Assembly (NCBI RefSeq): GCF_021531895.1
Contig: NZ_JAFBIX010000027.1
Span: 1 to 34,050, forward strand
Reading direction: 5' to 3'
From: Faecalicatena contorta
GTDB lineage: Bacteria; Bacillota; Clostridia; Lachnospirales; Lachnospiraceae
DNA: 34,050 bases
Each line of letters begins with the position of its first letter. Within the stretch, counting starts at the first letter, position 1. This document shows positions 1 through 7,059 of this stretch, in pieces. A model generated the notes under the pieces. The model searched no databases, was not told where the DNA came from, and saw nothing but the letters and a program-made list of their open reading frames with translations. Position numbers and translations under genes: made by a program.

Positions 1-56
1 ATATTATATTATATAATATCAGATGTTTACATTCCAAGTGGAGGAAAAATATATAT
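1..56 (+). promoter_or_regulatory. AT-rich promoter-like and RBS-like sequence at left edge
   Basis: The first bases are almost pure A/T and contain a TATAAT-like hexamer near 12-18. A GGAGG follows at 41-45, and an ATG lies at 54-56, about 9 nt downstream. This looks like the 5' control region of a plus-strand gene, but the gene body is not there: from about 58 the sequence is the minus-strand DSD1-family gene. The reading is uncertain, because AT-rich sequence produces TATAAT by chance. It matters because a plus-strand transposase tail appears at the other end of the 12.1-kb block. Confidence 0.35.
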
Positions 57-253
57 GATACTTTCGCACAGGTGATGCCTTTTGCACTTTTCTTAAGCTG
101 CTCATGCACGATCGCCAGGCACTTATTGGATTTATAATGCGGGCGGAGGGCAACTCCAAGGTCATTTACCAGCTTCATCATCTTGTCTTGATTCTCATCA
201 AAGATATTCATATCCAGCACTAATGCCGGTGTCTCTAGCTGTTCTAACTTCAT
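57..253 (-). pseudogene. DSD1/D-threonine aldolase-family PLP enzyme, N-terminal fragment
   Basis: Reading leftward from an ATG at 253, preceded by AGGGGA, the frame gives MKLEQLETPALVLDMN and then RPHYKSNK, with the PLP-binding lysine expected at about residue 41. This is the N-terminus of the DSD1-like alanine racemase-fold family (D-threonine aldolase, D-serine dehydratase, 3-hydroxyaspartate aldolase). Homology stops at residue 66 (GITCAKVS), after which an AT-rich unrelated stretch runs in frame off the window edge. The full family length is about 370 residues, so this copy has lost its C-terminal beta domain and metal site unless they lie beyond the window. It is the last gene of the operon that starts with the glutamate cyclase gene, 62 bp after garR. 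A second copy, missing exactly the complementary end, lies at 11236-12162. Confidence 0.75.
61..117. repeat. 57-bp direct repeat, left copy (within DSD1 fragment)
   Basis: These 57 bp match 12105-12161 in the same orientation with 6-7 differences, all silent-type transitions when read as the minus-strand protein AIVHEQLKK-AKGITCAK. They are the only part shared by the two truncated DSD1 copies, and they bound a 12.1-kb block. Confidence 0.8.
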
Positions 254-314
254 CTTATTCCCCTTTATTTCATTTTTACAGCACAGTCGTACTATTCTTT
301 CTATTATTGCTGTA

Positions 315-1211
315 TTATTCTTCTCTCGTAGTGATCTCGGTATTGGCTAACTGCTCATAGTATTTTGCAATACTTGCGTGATCTTCTTTTTCATGTCCGT
401 TCGCTTTCAGGGACTGCATGATCTCCATCAGCTGTCCGGTCAGCGGAAGCGGTGAGTTCACGACATGTCCTGCACTTAAGGCGTTATTGAGATTCTTGAT
501 ATGTAATTCAATACGGAATCCCGGCTTGAAGTCACGCTCCAGTATCATCGGAGCCTTCGCCTCCATAACGGTAGAGCCTGCAAGTCCTCCCCGGATTGCC
601 TCGAATACGAGCTGCGGATCTGCGCCGATCTTCTTCGCCAGCATAAGTGCTTCTGACAATCCGGCTATATTCACTGCCACAATGATCTGATTGGCAAGCT
701 TAGCGACATTGCCTGAACCTAAGTCTCCAATATATACGACAGATCCCGCCATATTCTTAAGGAGGCTATAATACTTGTCGAATAATTCCTTCGTTCCTCC
801 GACCATTACAGACAGTGTGCCGTCGATCGCTTTCGGCTCTCCGCCGCTTACCGGCGCATCCAGCATGTCGATCTCTTTTTCTGCCAGCACGCTTCCGATT
901 GCCTTACTCTCCATAGGATCGATAGAACTCATATCAATCAGGACCGTACCTGGCTTTGCTCCGTCTATGATTCCATTTTCTCCCAGAGCTACTGTACGCA
1001 CATGCGGAGAGTTCGGAAGCATCGTGATAATTACATCGCAGATCTCCGCTACTTCCTTTGCGGTAGCTGCTTCTTCTGCTCCAAGGGAGACAAGTTCTGC
1101 TGCCGACTCCTTATTAAAATCACATACTACAAGCTGATATCCTGCTTTTATAAGATTTTTGCTCATAGGCTTTCCCATGATTCCAAGACCAATAAACCCA
1201 ATCTTACTCAT
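315..1211 (-). CDS. garR: Tartronate semialdehyde reductase / 3-hydroxyisobutyrate dehydrogenase-family protein
   Basis: A 298-residue beta-hydroxyacid dehydrogenase, the usual family length. Seen: Rossmann NAD(P) motif GFIGLGIMGKPM at residues 5-16, substrate motif DAPVSGG at 118-124, and the catalytic lysine in GNVAKLANQ (Lys171). The family reduces tartronate semialdehyde to D-glycerate, or oxidises related 3-hydroxyacids, in the cytoplasm; GarR is the closest subgroup by eye, but the substrate is not proven. The start is the ATG at 1211, with AGGAG about 12 nt upstream, a rather long spacing. It is third in the minus-strand operon, 103 bp after the Nramp-like transporter, and is followed by a DSD1-family gene fragment. 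A decayed paralogue sits at 10234-11097. The pairing with a PLP enzyme suggests a beta-hydroxy D-amino acid route (inference). Confidence 0.85.
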   Translation of the reverse strand: MSKIGFIGLGIMGKPMSKNLIKAGYQLVVCDFNKESAAELVSLGAEEAATAKEVAEICDVIITMLPNSPHVRTVALGENGIIDGAKPGTVLIDMSSIDPMESKAIGSVLAEKEIDMLDAPVSGGEPKAIDGTLSVMVGGTKELFDKYYSLLKNMAGSVVYIGDLGSGNVAKLANQIIVAVNIAGLSEALMLAKKIGADPQLVFEAIRGGLAGSTVMEAKAPMILERDFKPGFRIELHIKNLNNALSAGHVVNSPLPLTGQLMEIMQSLKANGHEKEDHASIAKYYEQLANTEITTREE

Positions 1212-1314
1212 ATATCTATATTGCTCCTTTTCCTTATCAGTTTTTTCCTTTTGTCTGATACTCAGATACAGGTATCATTTTCTAATGCTCCGTATCTACC
1301 TCATCTGCCGTCCA

Positions 1315-2601
1315 TTATCCCATCATTGCCATGATCTTAAGAATAACATTCTGATAGATTGCGTTGATAGAGAAGAACAGAGTAAATAAGAAGATACCAA
1401 GCTGTATCATATTCTGTGCCTTTGAATTTACATATTTACCCATGAAGTCCTTATTGGAACACAGTTTCCACACAAGCAGTACTAATACCGGAAGGAATAC
1501 TCCGTAAAGTACCTGTGCTACAATAATAAGAGAAACCGGCGAGCCGCCCCACAGACCGATCAGTATAACCGGCGCTACTGCTACGATCAATGCACCTGCG
1601 ATACAACCCTTGTCTTTTGGATTAACTTCTTTCTTGCCTACTGCCGCACTAAAAAGTATCGGCTGAATGTTGATTCTGTAGATTGCAGAGGAGATTGCTG
1701 CCGCCGCAAGTCCAAATGCAAAAAATACTCCTGCAAATCTTCCTAACAATGGTACAAGTGCATTTGCCATATCTGCTGCTGTCTCGATCTCAATGCCAAG
1801 CGGATGTACTACGGTCGCTGCACATATGATGATAGAAGCTGAGATAAGGAATGTTAAAAACATATTCAGACCTAAGTCGAATCTATTTAGCTTTACTTCA
1901 TTCTGGCTTCCTTCTGCATCCGGGAATCTCTCTAACAGGTAGCCAGAGAAGCTAAGCGGTGCATCCGGCATGATCGTTGTTGACATAAGCGCTAAGACTA
2001 ACAATACATCTCCGCCAGGTACTTTGAATGTGAAGCCCTCTGTGAAGATATCTGTGATACTTGGGCCTGATACAAACATCGTGACTACGAACGCACCTAC
2101 CATCAAAAGTATCAGGACTGTGTTGACTCTCTCTACCAATGCATATTTATTGACCAATACGATCACAAATGCAATCGCTGCGATCACTGCTGCCCACACT
2201 ACAACTCCTACGCTGGGGATAAAGAAGTTAAGCGCCATTGCCGCACCTACCAGATTGGCTGCCTGATGCGCCGCACTGCCGTAGCAGATGATCCCATATG
2301 CACCTTTTGCATATTTTGTTCCGATGTTCTCCCGGATTCCTGTCATAACGGACTTCTTCGTTCCTAATACAACCCGGATTGCCGGCTCTTGATAAAAGTA
2401 TGCGATGATACACGCGATCGCCATGATCCACAGAGCCTGATATCCATAAGTAGCGCCCTGCTTTGAACAGGTTGTTACTGTTTCAGGTCCTACTACCGCC
2501 GCCGCCATAATCGTTCCAGGTCCGATATAACTGATATAGTCTTTGATTGTTAATTTCTTTGCAGCTATTGATGACGCTTGCTTTTCATTTGTCATTCCCA
2601 T
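1315..2601 (-). CDS. Nramp-like (APC-fold) transporter without the DPGN metal motif
   Basis: A 428-residue membrane protein with about 11 hydrophobic segments and the overall Nramp/MntH layout (GPGTIMAAAVV in the first helix). Canonical Nramp metal transporters carry DPGN in helix 1 and MPH in helix 6. Here the corresponding positions read GPET (residues 38-41) and MPD (211-213), so the metal-binding Asp and Asn are gone although the helix 6 Met remains. The start ATG at 2601 follows GGAGGG at 8 nt; a second ATG lies two codons in. It lies 33 bp downstream of the glutamate cyclase gene and is surely co-transcribed. Family and context suggest import of an organic substrate such as a D-amino acid or 5-oxoproline rather than Mn/Fe (inference). 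Alternatively it is a divergent metal carrier like the Mg-specific NRMT branch. Confidence 0.85.
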   Translation of the reverse strand: MGMTNEKQASSIAAKKLTIKDYISYIGPGTIMAAAVVGPETVTTCSKQGATYGYQALWIMAIACIIAYFYQEPAIRVVLGTKKSVMTGIRENIGTKYAKGAYGIICYGSAAHQAANLVGAAMALNFFIPSVGVVVWAAVIAAIAFVIVLVNKYALVERVNTVLILLMVGAFVVTMFVSGPSITDIFTEGFTFKVPGGDVLLVLALMSTTIMPDAPLSFSGYLLERFPDAEGSQNEVKLNRFDLGLNMFLTFLISASIIICAATVVHPLGIEIETAADMANALVPLLGRFAGVFFAFGLAAAAISSAIYRINIQPILFSAAVGKKEVNPKDKGCIAGALIVAVAPVILIGLWGGSPVSLIIVAQVLYGVFLPVLVLLVWKLCSNKDFMGKYVNSKAQNMIQLGIFLFTLFFSINAIYQNVILKIMAMMG

Positions 2602-2634
2602 AGGATTCCCTCCTTCTCTCTTCCTGTCTGTCTC

Positions 2635-3708
2635 TTACTTACCACCGTGTCCTCCGCTGTATGTTCCAGGTGCTCCGATATCAGCACCTCTTAGGTAATC
2701 AACAAAAAATGGTCTTGTCGGTGCAAATTCCTCTGTATAGTACACGATCGCATCCAGCATATGCAGGAAAGACTTGATATAATTAATATCAATCATATCA
2801 ATCGCTGGTATCTGTCTGCCAGTACATCCGTCTAAGCTTCCGGCTATCACTGTGCTTCGTACAACTACTTCCTCAAGTTCTAGGCCTGGCAGTACTTTCT
2901 TCCCAGTGATAACCTGCATCGCTGCAATAAGTCCTAATACTGCGAAGTCTGATACAGATGCGATGATCGGTGCATCACAGGAGCTCTTGGCACTTGTAAG
3001 CTCTCCGTATGGAAGATACTCTTCGACCGCCTCCTTGGAGTGCCCCATACCTGCTTCATTACCCGCATCGCCGACACCGATGGTGAAGCCACCCTGTGCC
3101 CTCACTTCTTCTAACAGCCTGTCGATTGGAGCTACCCAGTCGTCAAGAGCATAGCCCATAACGCTGTAATATTTGCGGTCATCTCCGCTTCCCGGATGTT
3201 CGATACTGACCATGGCCGCCGGATGATAAGATAAGAAGTAATCCATCTTCCCCTTCGCTTCCTTCTCCTCCTTGCATGCAGGCATCGCCTCTACTGCAAC
3301 GGAATGTGGGGTATTAAGAGCCTCTTCGATGCTCTCACAGACATTCAGCTCAGCCGCATTACATGCCGCCACAGTTGCCTTAACACCCTCCTTCTCGATT
3401 ACGATCACTGGCTTACCGCCTAAGAGAGAGACCGCTCTTGCAAGAAGCGCAGATGCGATCGGTCCGTCAGTCTCTGGCTTTAATGTGGGCTTAATCATGA
3501 ACCCAGTTCCAATCAGTACGATCTTCCCTGGTTCTTTTAACACTTCCAAAAGCCCCTTAGCCGCATATGTGGATAAAGGCTCGCCTACTTTTTCAAGAAA
3601 CGCCTGATAGATTGATTTTAGGACTCCTCGTGCATGAAAATCAATGTTGACCAGATCATCAATTGCCTGTCCACAATTCAGTATTTTTTGTTCATCGAAT
3701 GATTTCAT
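2635..3708 (-). CDS. D-glutamate cyclase-like protein (DUF4392)
   Basis: A 357-residue soluble protein. Sequence marks of the glutamate-cyclase (DUF4392) fold: GTGFMIKPTLKPETDGP near residues 60-80, SIEHPG near 175, and GVGDAGNEAGMGHS near 220. Vertebrate D-glutamate cyclase, which shares this domain, interconverts D-glutamate and 5-oxo-D-proline; bacterial members are little studied. The start is placed at the ATG at 3708 because AATGGAGG lies 7 nt before it; the reading frame runs 13 codons further up, but without a ribosome site. It is first in an operon with an Nramp-like transporter, garR and a DSD1-family enzyme, divergent from a lysR 188 bp away, so a LysR-controlled D-glutamate/pyroglutamate uptake and use operon is likely (inference). 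Confidence 0.8.
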   Translation of the reverse strand: MKSFDEQKILNCGQAIDDLVNIDFHARGVLKSIYQAFLEKVGEPLSTYAAKGLLEVLKEPGKIVLIGTGFMIKPTLKPETDGPIASALLARAVSLLGGKPVIVIEKEGVKATVAACNAAELNVCESIEEALNTPHSVAVEAMPACKEEKEAKGKMDYFLSYHPAAMVSIEHPGSGDDRKYYSVMGYALDDWVAPIDRLLEEVRAQGGFTIGVGDAGNEAGMGHSKEAVEEYLPYGELTSAKSSCDAPIIASVSDFAVLGLIAAMQVITGKKVLPGLELEEVVVRSTVIAGSLDGCTGRQIPAIDMIDINYIKSFLHMLDAIVYYTEEFAPTRPFFVDYLRGADIGAPGTYSGGHGGK

Positions 3709-3833
3709 ACGTTCCTCCATTCTGATAATTCCTAATTTTTTCCTCATCTAAATTGAAGTCGACTTTTCTTAGATTTAAGATTAATTTTTTACTATTAGCT
3801 AGCTTTTCTTTATGTTATCGCACAATTGATTTC

Positions 3834-3862
3834 TTGAAAACTTACCAATTTTCGTATATAAT
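3834..3862 (+). promoter_or_regulatory. Promoter of the lysR gene
   Basis: TTGAAA at 3834-3839, a 17-nt spacer, and TATAAT at 3857-3862, 34 bp before the lysR start. The 125 bp between here and the divergent cyclase start should hold that operon's promoter and LysR site, but I could not pick out a clear one. Confidence 0.75.
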
Positions 3863-3896
3863 ATTAACATTCTTGATAATAAAAGGAGGATAAAGG

Positions 3897-4792
3897 ATGC
3901 TTGACCAGGAAACACTACAGATATTTTTTGCCATCAAGAATCTTGGCAGTATCTCGAACGCTGCCAATTCCTTATTTATGCCCCAGCCTACGGTCAGCCA
4001 CAAGCTGGCGCTGTTAGAGGAAGAGTTAGGGGTCTCCTTATTCTCCCGTGGAAAGGGCCAGAAGCATACGGTACTGACGAAGCAGGGGGAGGAGTTCGTC
4101 CCCATTGCCATTAACCTCCTCTCACTCTATAAGGAGGCAGCGCTCCTCCAATACAGTACGCATAAGACAAAGCTGTCGGTCAGCGGAGTAAACAGTATCA
4201 ACCACTATGTCCTGTCTGATTTTTACAAAACATTTTTCGTGGAGCATCCATATCTTGAGATCACTCTGACCAATCACAACAGCGATCACATACACAGCAT
4301 GCTGGAGAACCGCATGATCGATATCGGAATCACGAATACAGACACACCCTTTTCAGATATTGAATCTACTCTATTATTCGAGGAAAAGTATGTAGCAGTC
4401 GTCTATCGCCCTGATGAAGGAAATTTTACCCCCCCAATAAAAAAATACACCCGACAGAGCTAGACGGTAATTACGAGATCTATCAGGACTTTGACCTGTC
4501 ATACACAAAATGGCACGATCGCTGGTGGTCATCTACCGTTCCGCAGGTAATCGTAAATGAAGCCTCGCTTGGGCACTCGTTCTTCCACTCTCCCGGTGAT
4601 TGGACGATCATTCCAAGCTCTATTGCCCATGCCCTCTACAATGCGGAGAGCTTCTGTATCTATGAACTCATGGAAACCCCGCCGAACAGGATGTGCTATC
4701 TTCTGCACCACAAGCAGCTTCATCAGCACAATGAGGGGGCGGTCCGGGCTTTTCTCTATAGCCTGCAGGAGTTCATCTGCCTTCTGTCATAA
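3897..4792 (+). pseudogene. LysR-family regulator, frameshifted
   Basis: The start ATG at 3897 is preceded by AAAGGAGG. Residues 1-65 form the LysR winged helix (QIFFAIKNLGSISNAANSL, then QPTVSHKLALLEEELG), followed by a periplasmic-binding-like effector domain. The frame hits TAG at 4461 after 188 codons. The remaining effector domain continues one frame over, from a typical HPTELDG, through WHDRWWSST and WTIIPSSIAHAL, to the stop at 4790-4792. The shift sits in C7/A7 homopolymers at 4430-4445, where one missing base restores a 298-codon protein of normal LysR length. It is either a recent inactivation or a homopolymer sequencing error. When intact it should control the divergent cyclase/transporter operon, with an amino acid-type ligand (inference). 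Confidence 0.85.
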
Positions 4793-5023
4793 TTTTTTCC
4801 TCCTACTAGTTATACAAAAATATACTCTCTGGAGCATGAAGCTGCGGTATGCTCCGTGGATATGATCCTTACTATATATTCTGTACAGGCGCAAGCAAGA
4901 TATACTATCATCCGGCTCTCCTTCCACCCTTTCTGCGCCTCCCGATATCTGAATCTCTCAGGTAAGAAAAACTTGGAAAAATGAAAACTTGGAAAAATGT
5001 GCCCCGCACACCTGCATGATCGC
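4793..5023. other. Intergenic region with a hairpin and a tandem repeat
   Basis: No credible gene. Seen: a hairpin with GGAGCAT / ATGCTCC arms near 4839-4862, and a perfect 16-bp tandem duplication (unit AAAACTTGGAAAAATG) at 4968-4999. An open frame on the minus strand here has no family resemblance, and it crosses the terminator. Confidence 0.5.
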
Positions 5024-5072
5024 AAAAAAATGGCGATAAACAGGGGCTTATATTCCTTGTTTACCGCCATTT
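5024..5072 (-). terminator. Rho-independent terminator of the double-cubane reductase gene
   Basis: The arms 5028-5042 and 5058-5072 (AAATGGCGATAAACA against TGTTTACCGCCATTT) pair with one mismatch. On the minus strand the stem is followed by seven T. It lies 63 bp after the reductase stop. Confidence 0.85.
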
Positions 5073-5134
5073 AGATCTGTCTCAGATAGCGTCTCTATAT
5101 ATGATATTCTACTGTTCTTCTGTCTTAAAAGCTC

Positions 5135-6286
5135 CTACAGCATCTCGATAAATGCTGCAATCCTTGTCTCGATCTGTCCATTGTCTGTGGTAGAATAATC
5201 TGTCTCCAGCTTCATATATGGTATCCCCATATCCTCTACCATCCTCTTTACATTTTCCGCCTCCACGTTGAAGGTATGACATGCCTGGAGCACAGTCTCG
5301 ATCACGCCGTCTACCTTATACTTCTCGATCATCTTCTTCGTATTCTCAAGCCTTCCCGTATTCGGCGTCATGACAGAACAGTTGATGGCGAGATATCTGT
5401 CAGAGATCGCGCGCAGGATATCGTCCGCATCCTCATCGATCATCAGCTGGTTCGTACGCTCTCCGATGCAGTCGTCAAGGCAGACGATCACTCCGCCATT
5501 ATTCTCGATTACCATACCGACCTTCTGGATGAGTCCGCCGCTCGGACATCCTGTCAGCAGAATACGCTTTGCAGACTTATCTACCGGATACTCTCCGCGC
5601 TCATACGCTTCCCTGGCATCCTTAACCTTCTTCTCCACATTGGCGATCTGCTACTCTACATCAAAAGAAGATGTGCCCTGCTGAAGTGCCATCATCATCT
5701 CCGTCCCCTTGATCGCTGGAGGGCAGTTCTCCTGCAGCTGGTACATGTTGCACATTGCCTTTCTGAGGCGGTTGCGCTTCTTTACAGCTGCTCTTAAGTT
5801 CTCATCTGTCACTTCTACGCCGAACTTCTCCTCTATCTTCTCCTTGAGGAGCTTCACTTCCTCATACCAGATACCCTTGGCATATGGGCGATCCTGGCTC
5901 TGCGGCAGATGAAGGATATGTGTCTCCTTGATCTCATTTAACAGCTCATACATCTTCTTGCCATCGCATGTCGTCTCTCCGATAATGATATCAGAAAAAT
6001 ATGTATAAGGGCATTTCTCTGTATAAGCGAAGCCATAGGTGCTCTTAATAAGCGGACATAGGTTCTTCGGCAGCACCTTCTCTGCATCTGGTATCACCTC
6101 GTTGCTCGTACCGCAGAGTCCTACCGTCGCAACTCCCGCAGCCTCCATGATCTCACTTGGCGTATAAGAGCACAGACAGCCGGCAAGCTTCCCGCCATTC
6201 TCCTTGAACTCCTTCGCCCTCATAAATCCTGCCTTTCTGGCATCTACAAATTCATCAAATGTCTTTGGCAATTCAAAATTTTCCAT
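5135..6286 (-). pseudogene. Double-cubane-cluster anaerobic reductase (YjiM-like) with in-frame UAG
   Basis: The full frame of 384 codons matches the 2-hydroxyacyl-CoA dehydratase D-component family, subgroup double-cubane-cluster protein: MENFELPKTFDEF, GCLCSYTPSEIMEAAG, GLCGTSNEVIPDAE, NLCPLIKSTYGFAY, GETTCDGKKMYE, then TGCPSGG, CSVMTPN, QACHTFN and a C-terminal ETDYS..GQIETRI. The conserved cysteines for Fe-S ligation are present. A TAG at 5651-5653 splits it in frame after TSSFDVE; the next codons ([11 protein letters not shown]) continue the family sequence with no frameshift and no ribosome site for restart. These proteins couple ATP hydrolysis by a partner ATPase to low-potential reductions; the physiological substrate is unknown. 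The start ATG at 6286 follows GGAG. The partner activator, also broken, lies 59 bp upstream. Read-through cannot be excluded, but a nonsense mutation is simpler. Confidence 0.85.
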
Positions 6287-6345
6287 TTTTATTTCTCCTC
6301 TCTATGATCCGGTCTTTTCTCCTTCTGTTTTTGTACCTGTGCTTA

Positions 6346-6719
6346 TCATTCTGCGAGCAGCGCTGCCCCGATCGCGCCTGCATATCTTGCATGAGGGCTG
6401 CTTGACACAGGTGCTTGGAGTGCATTTGACAGCCGTTCTATGAAATATTCCTCTTCACAGAGTCCTCCTGTGAGGAAATACCTCTCTCCCGGAACCTGTG
6501 ATATAAGCTGAACGACCTTAGTCACCACAGATTCGATGACACCATATGCAATGTCCTCTCTCGGCGTTCCCTTCCCGATCAGGCTGATAACCTCCGACTC
6601 CGCAAATACAGTACACATAGAGCTGATGGTGATCGGGCTTCCCTCTCTCGCAAGCTCTGAGAGTTCATTCTGCGTAAGCCCCAATCGGTTCGTCATAACC
6701 TCCAGGAACTTTCCCGTAT
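6346..6719 (-). pseudogene. C-terminal part of a 2-hydroxyacyl-CoA dehydratase activator (YjiL-like ATPase)
   Basis: In frame from about 6719: TGKFLEVMTNRLGL, then SSMCTVFAESEVISLIGKGT, FLTGGLCEEEYFIERLS and ARYAGAIGAALL. These are the C-terminal half of the BadF/BadG/BcrA/BcrD-type ASKHA ATPase that energises the adjacent double-cubane reductase; the CxxC-type Fe-S cysteine region and the second ATP lobe are visible. The N-terminal half (phosphate-1 motif and first lobe, about 130 residues) is missing, and the sequence upstream is gntP in another frame. The likely cause is a deletion that joined gntP to this gene. The internal ATG at 6696 has no convincing function. Confidence 0.8.
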
Positions 6720-7058
6720 CCCCAAGGCAATTCCTGATTTTTTCTCTCCGAACTTATTGACTAAGGTCTGGGCAACACATTGTGCTCCTCCCGACACCTC
6801 TAAAATACCGCCGAACAGAGAACCAAGCCCGATCAACAGTACGATCCCCTGCAGCGTCTCTCCTGCACCCTTTTCCACAGTACTGACCAGAGCCGAAACC
6901 GGCATCCCGTCTCCAAGACCAATGAACAGCGCAGAGATCAGCAGCGATAACACCGGATGTATCTTAAACTTGATAATCAGCAGCAACAATAGTACGATAC
7001 CCGCTGCTGCCGCGATCAACAGTCTGGATGGTTCTGCCGCAAATACCGGTTCCGCCAT
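6693..7058 (-). pseudogene. GntP-family gluconate/sugar-acid permease, N-terminal fragment
   Basis: The ATG at 7058 lies 1 nt after the stop of the fructuronate reductase gene, whose last codons contain the GGAGG for this gene (translational coupling). The product has hydrophobic helices at residues 12-30 and 36-50, then GVLLIGLGSLFGGILEVSGGAQ-like sequence and AQTLVNKFGEKKSGIALG, all typical of the first quarter of GntP permeases (about 440 residues). It diverges after residue about 113 and stops at 6693, because the downstream DNA encodes the activator ATPase in another frame. About 75 percent of the permease is lost, so uptake is presumably abolished. GntP next to a hexuronate-pathway dehydrogenase fits a sugar-acid operon. 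Confidence 0.8.
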
Positions 7059-7059
7059 T

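Noticed and set aside
1002-1389. Plus-strand frames opposite garR and the Nramp-like gene
   Set aside because: Shadows of conserved minus-strand genes.
4810-5070. 86-residue minus-strand open frame
   Set aside because: It crosses the terminator hairpin and a tandem repeat, has no family resemblance and no ribosome site.
5651-5653. UAG read as pyrrolysine as a firm claim
   Set aside because: No pyl genes are in the window and the residue lies in a variable linker; a nonsense mutation is simpler.
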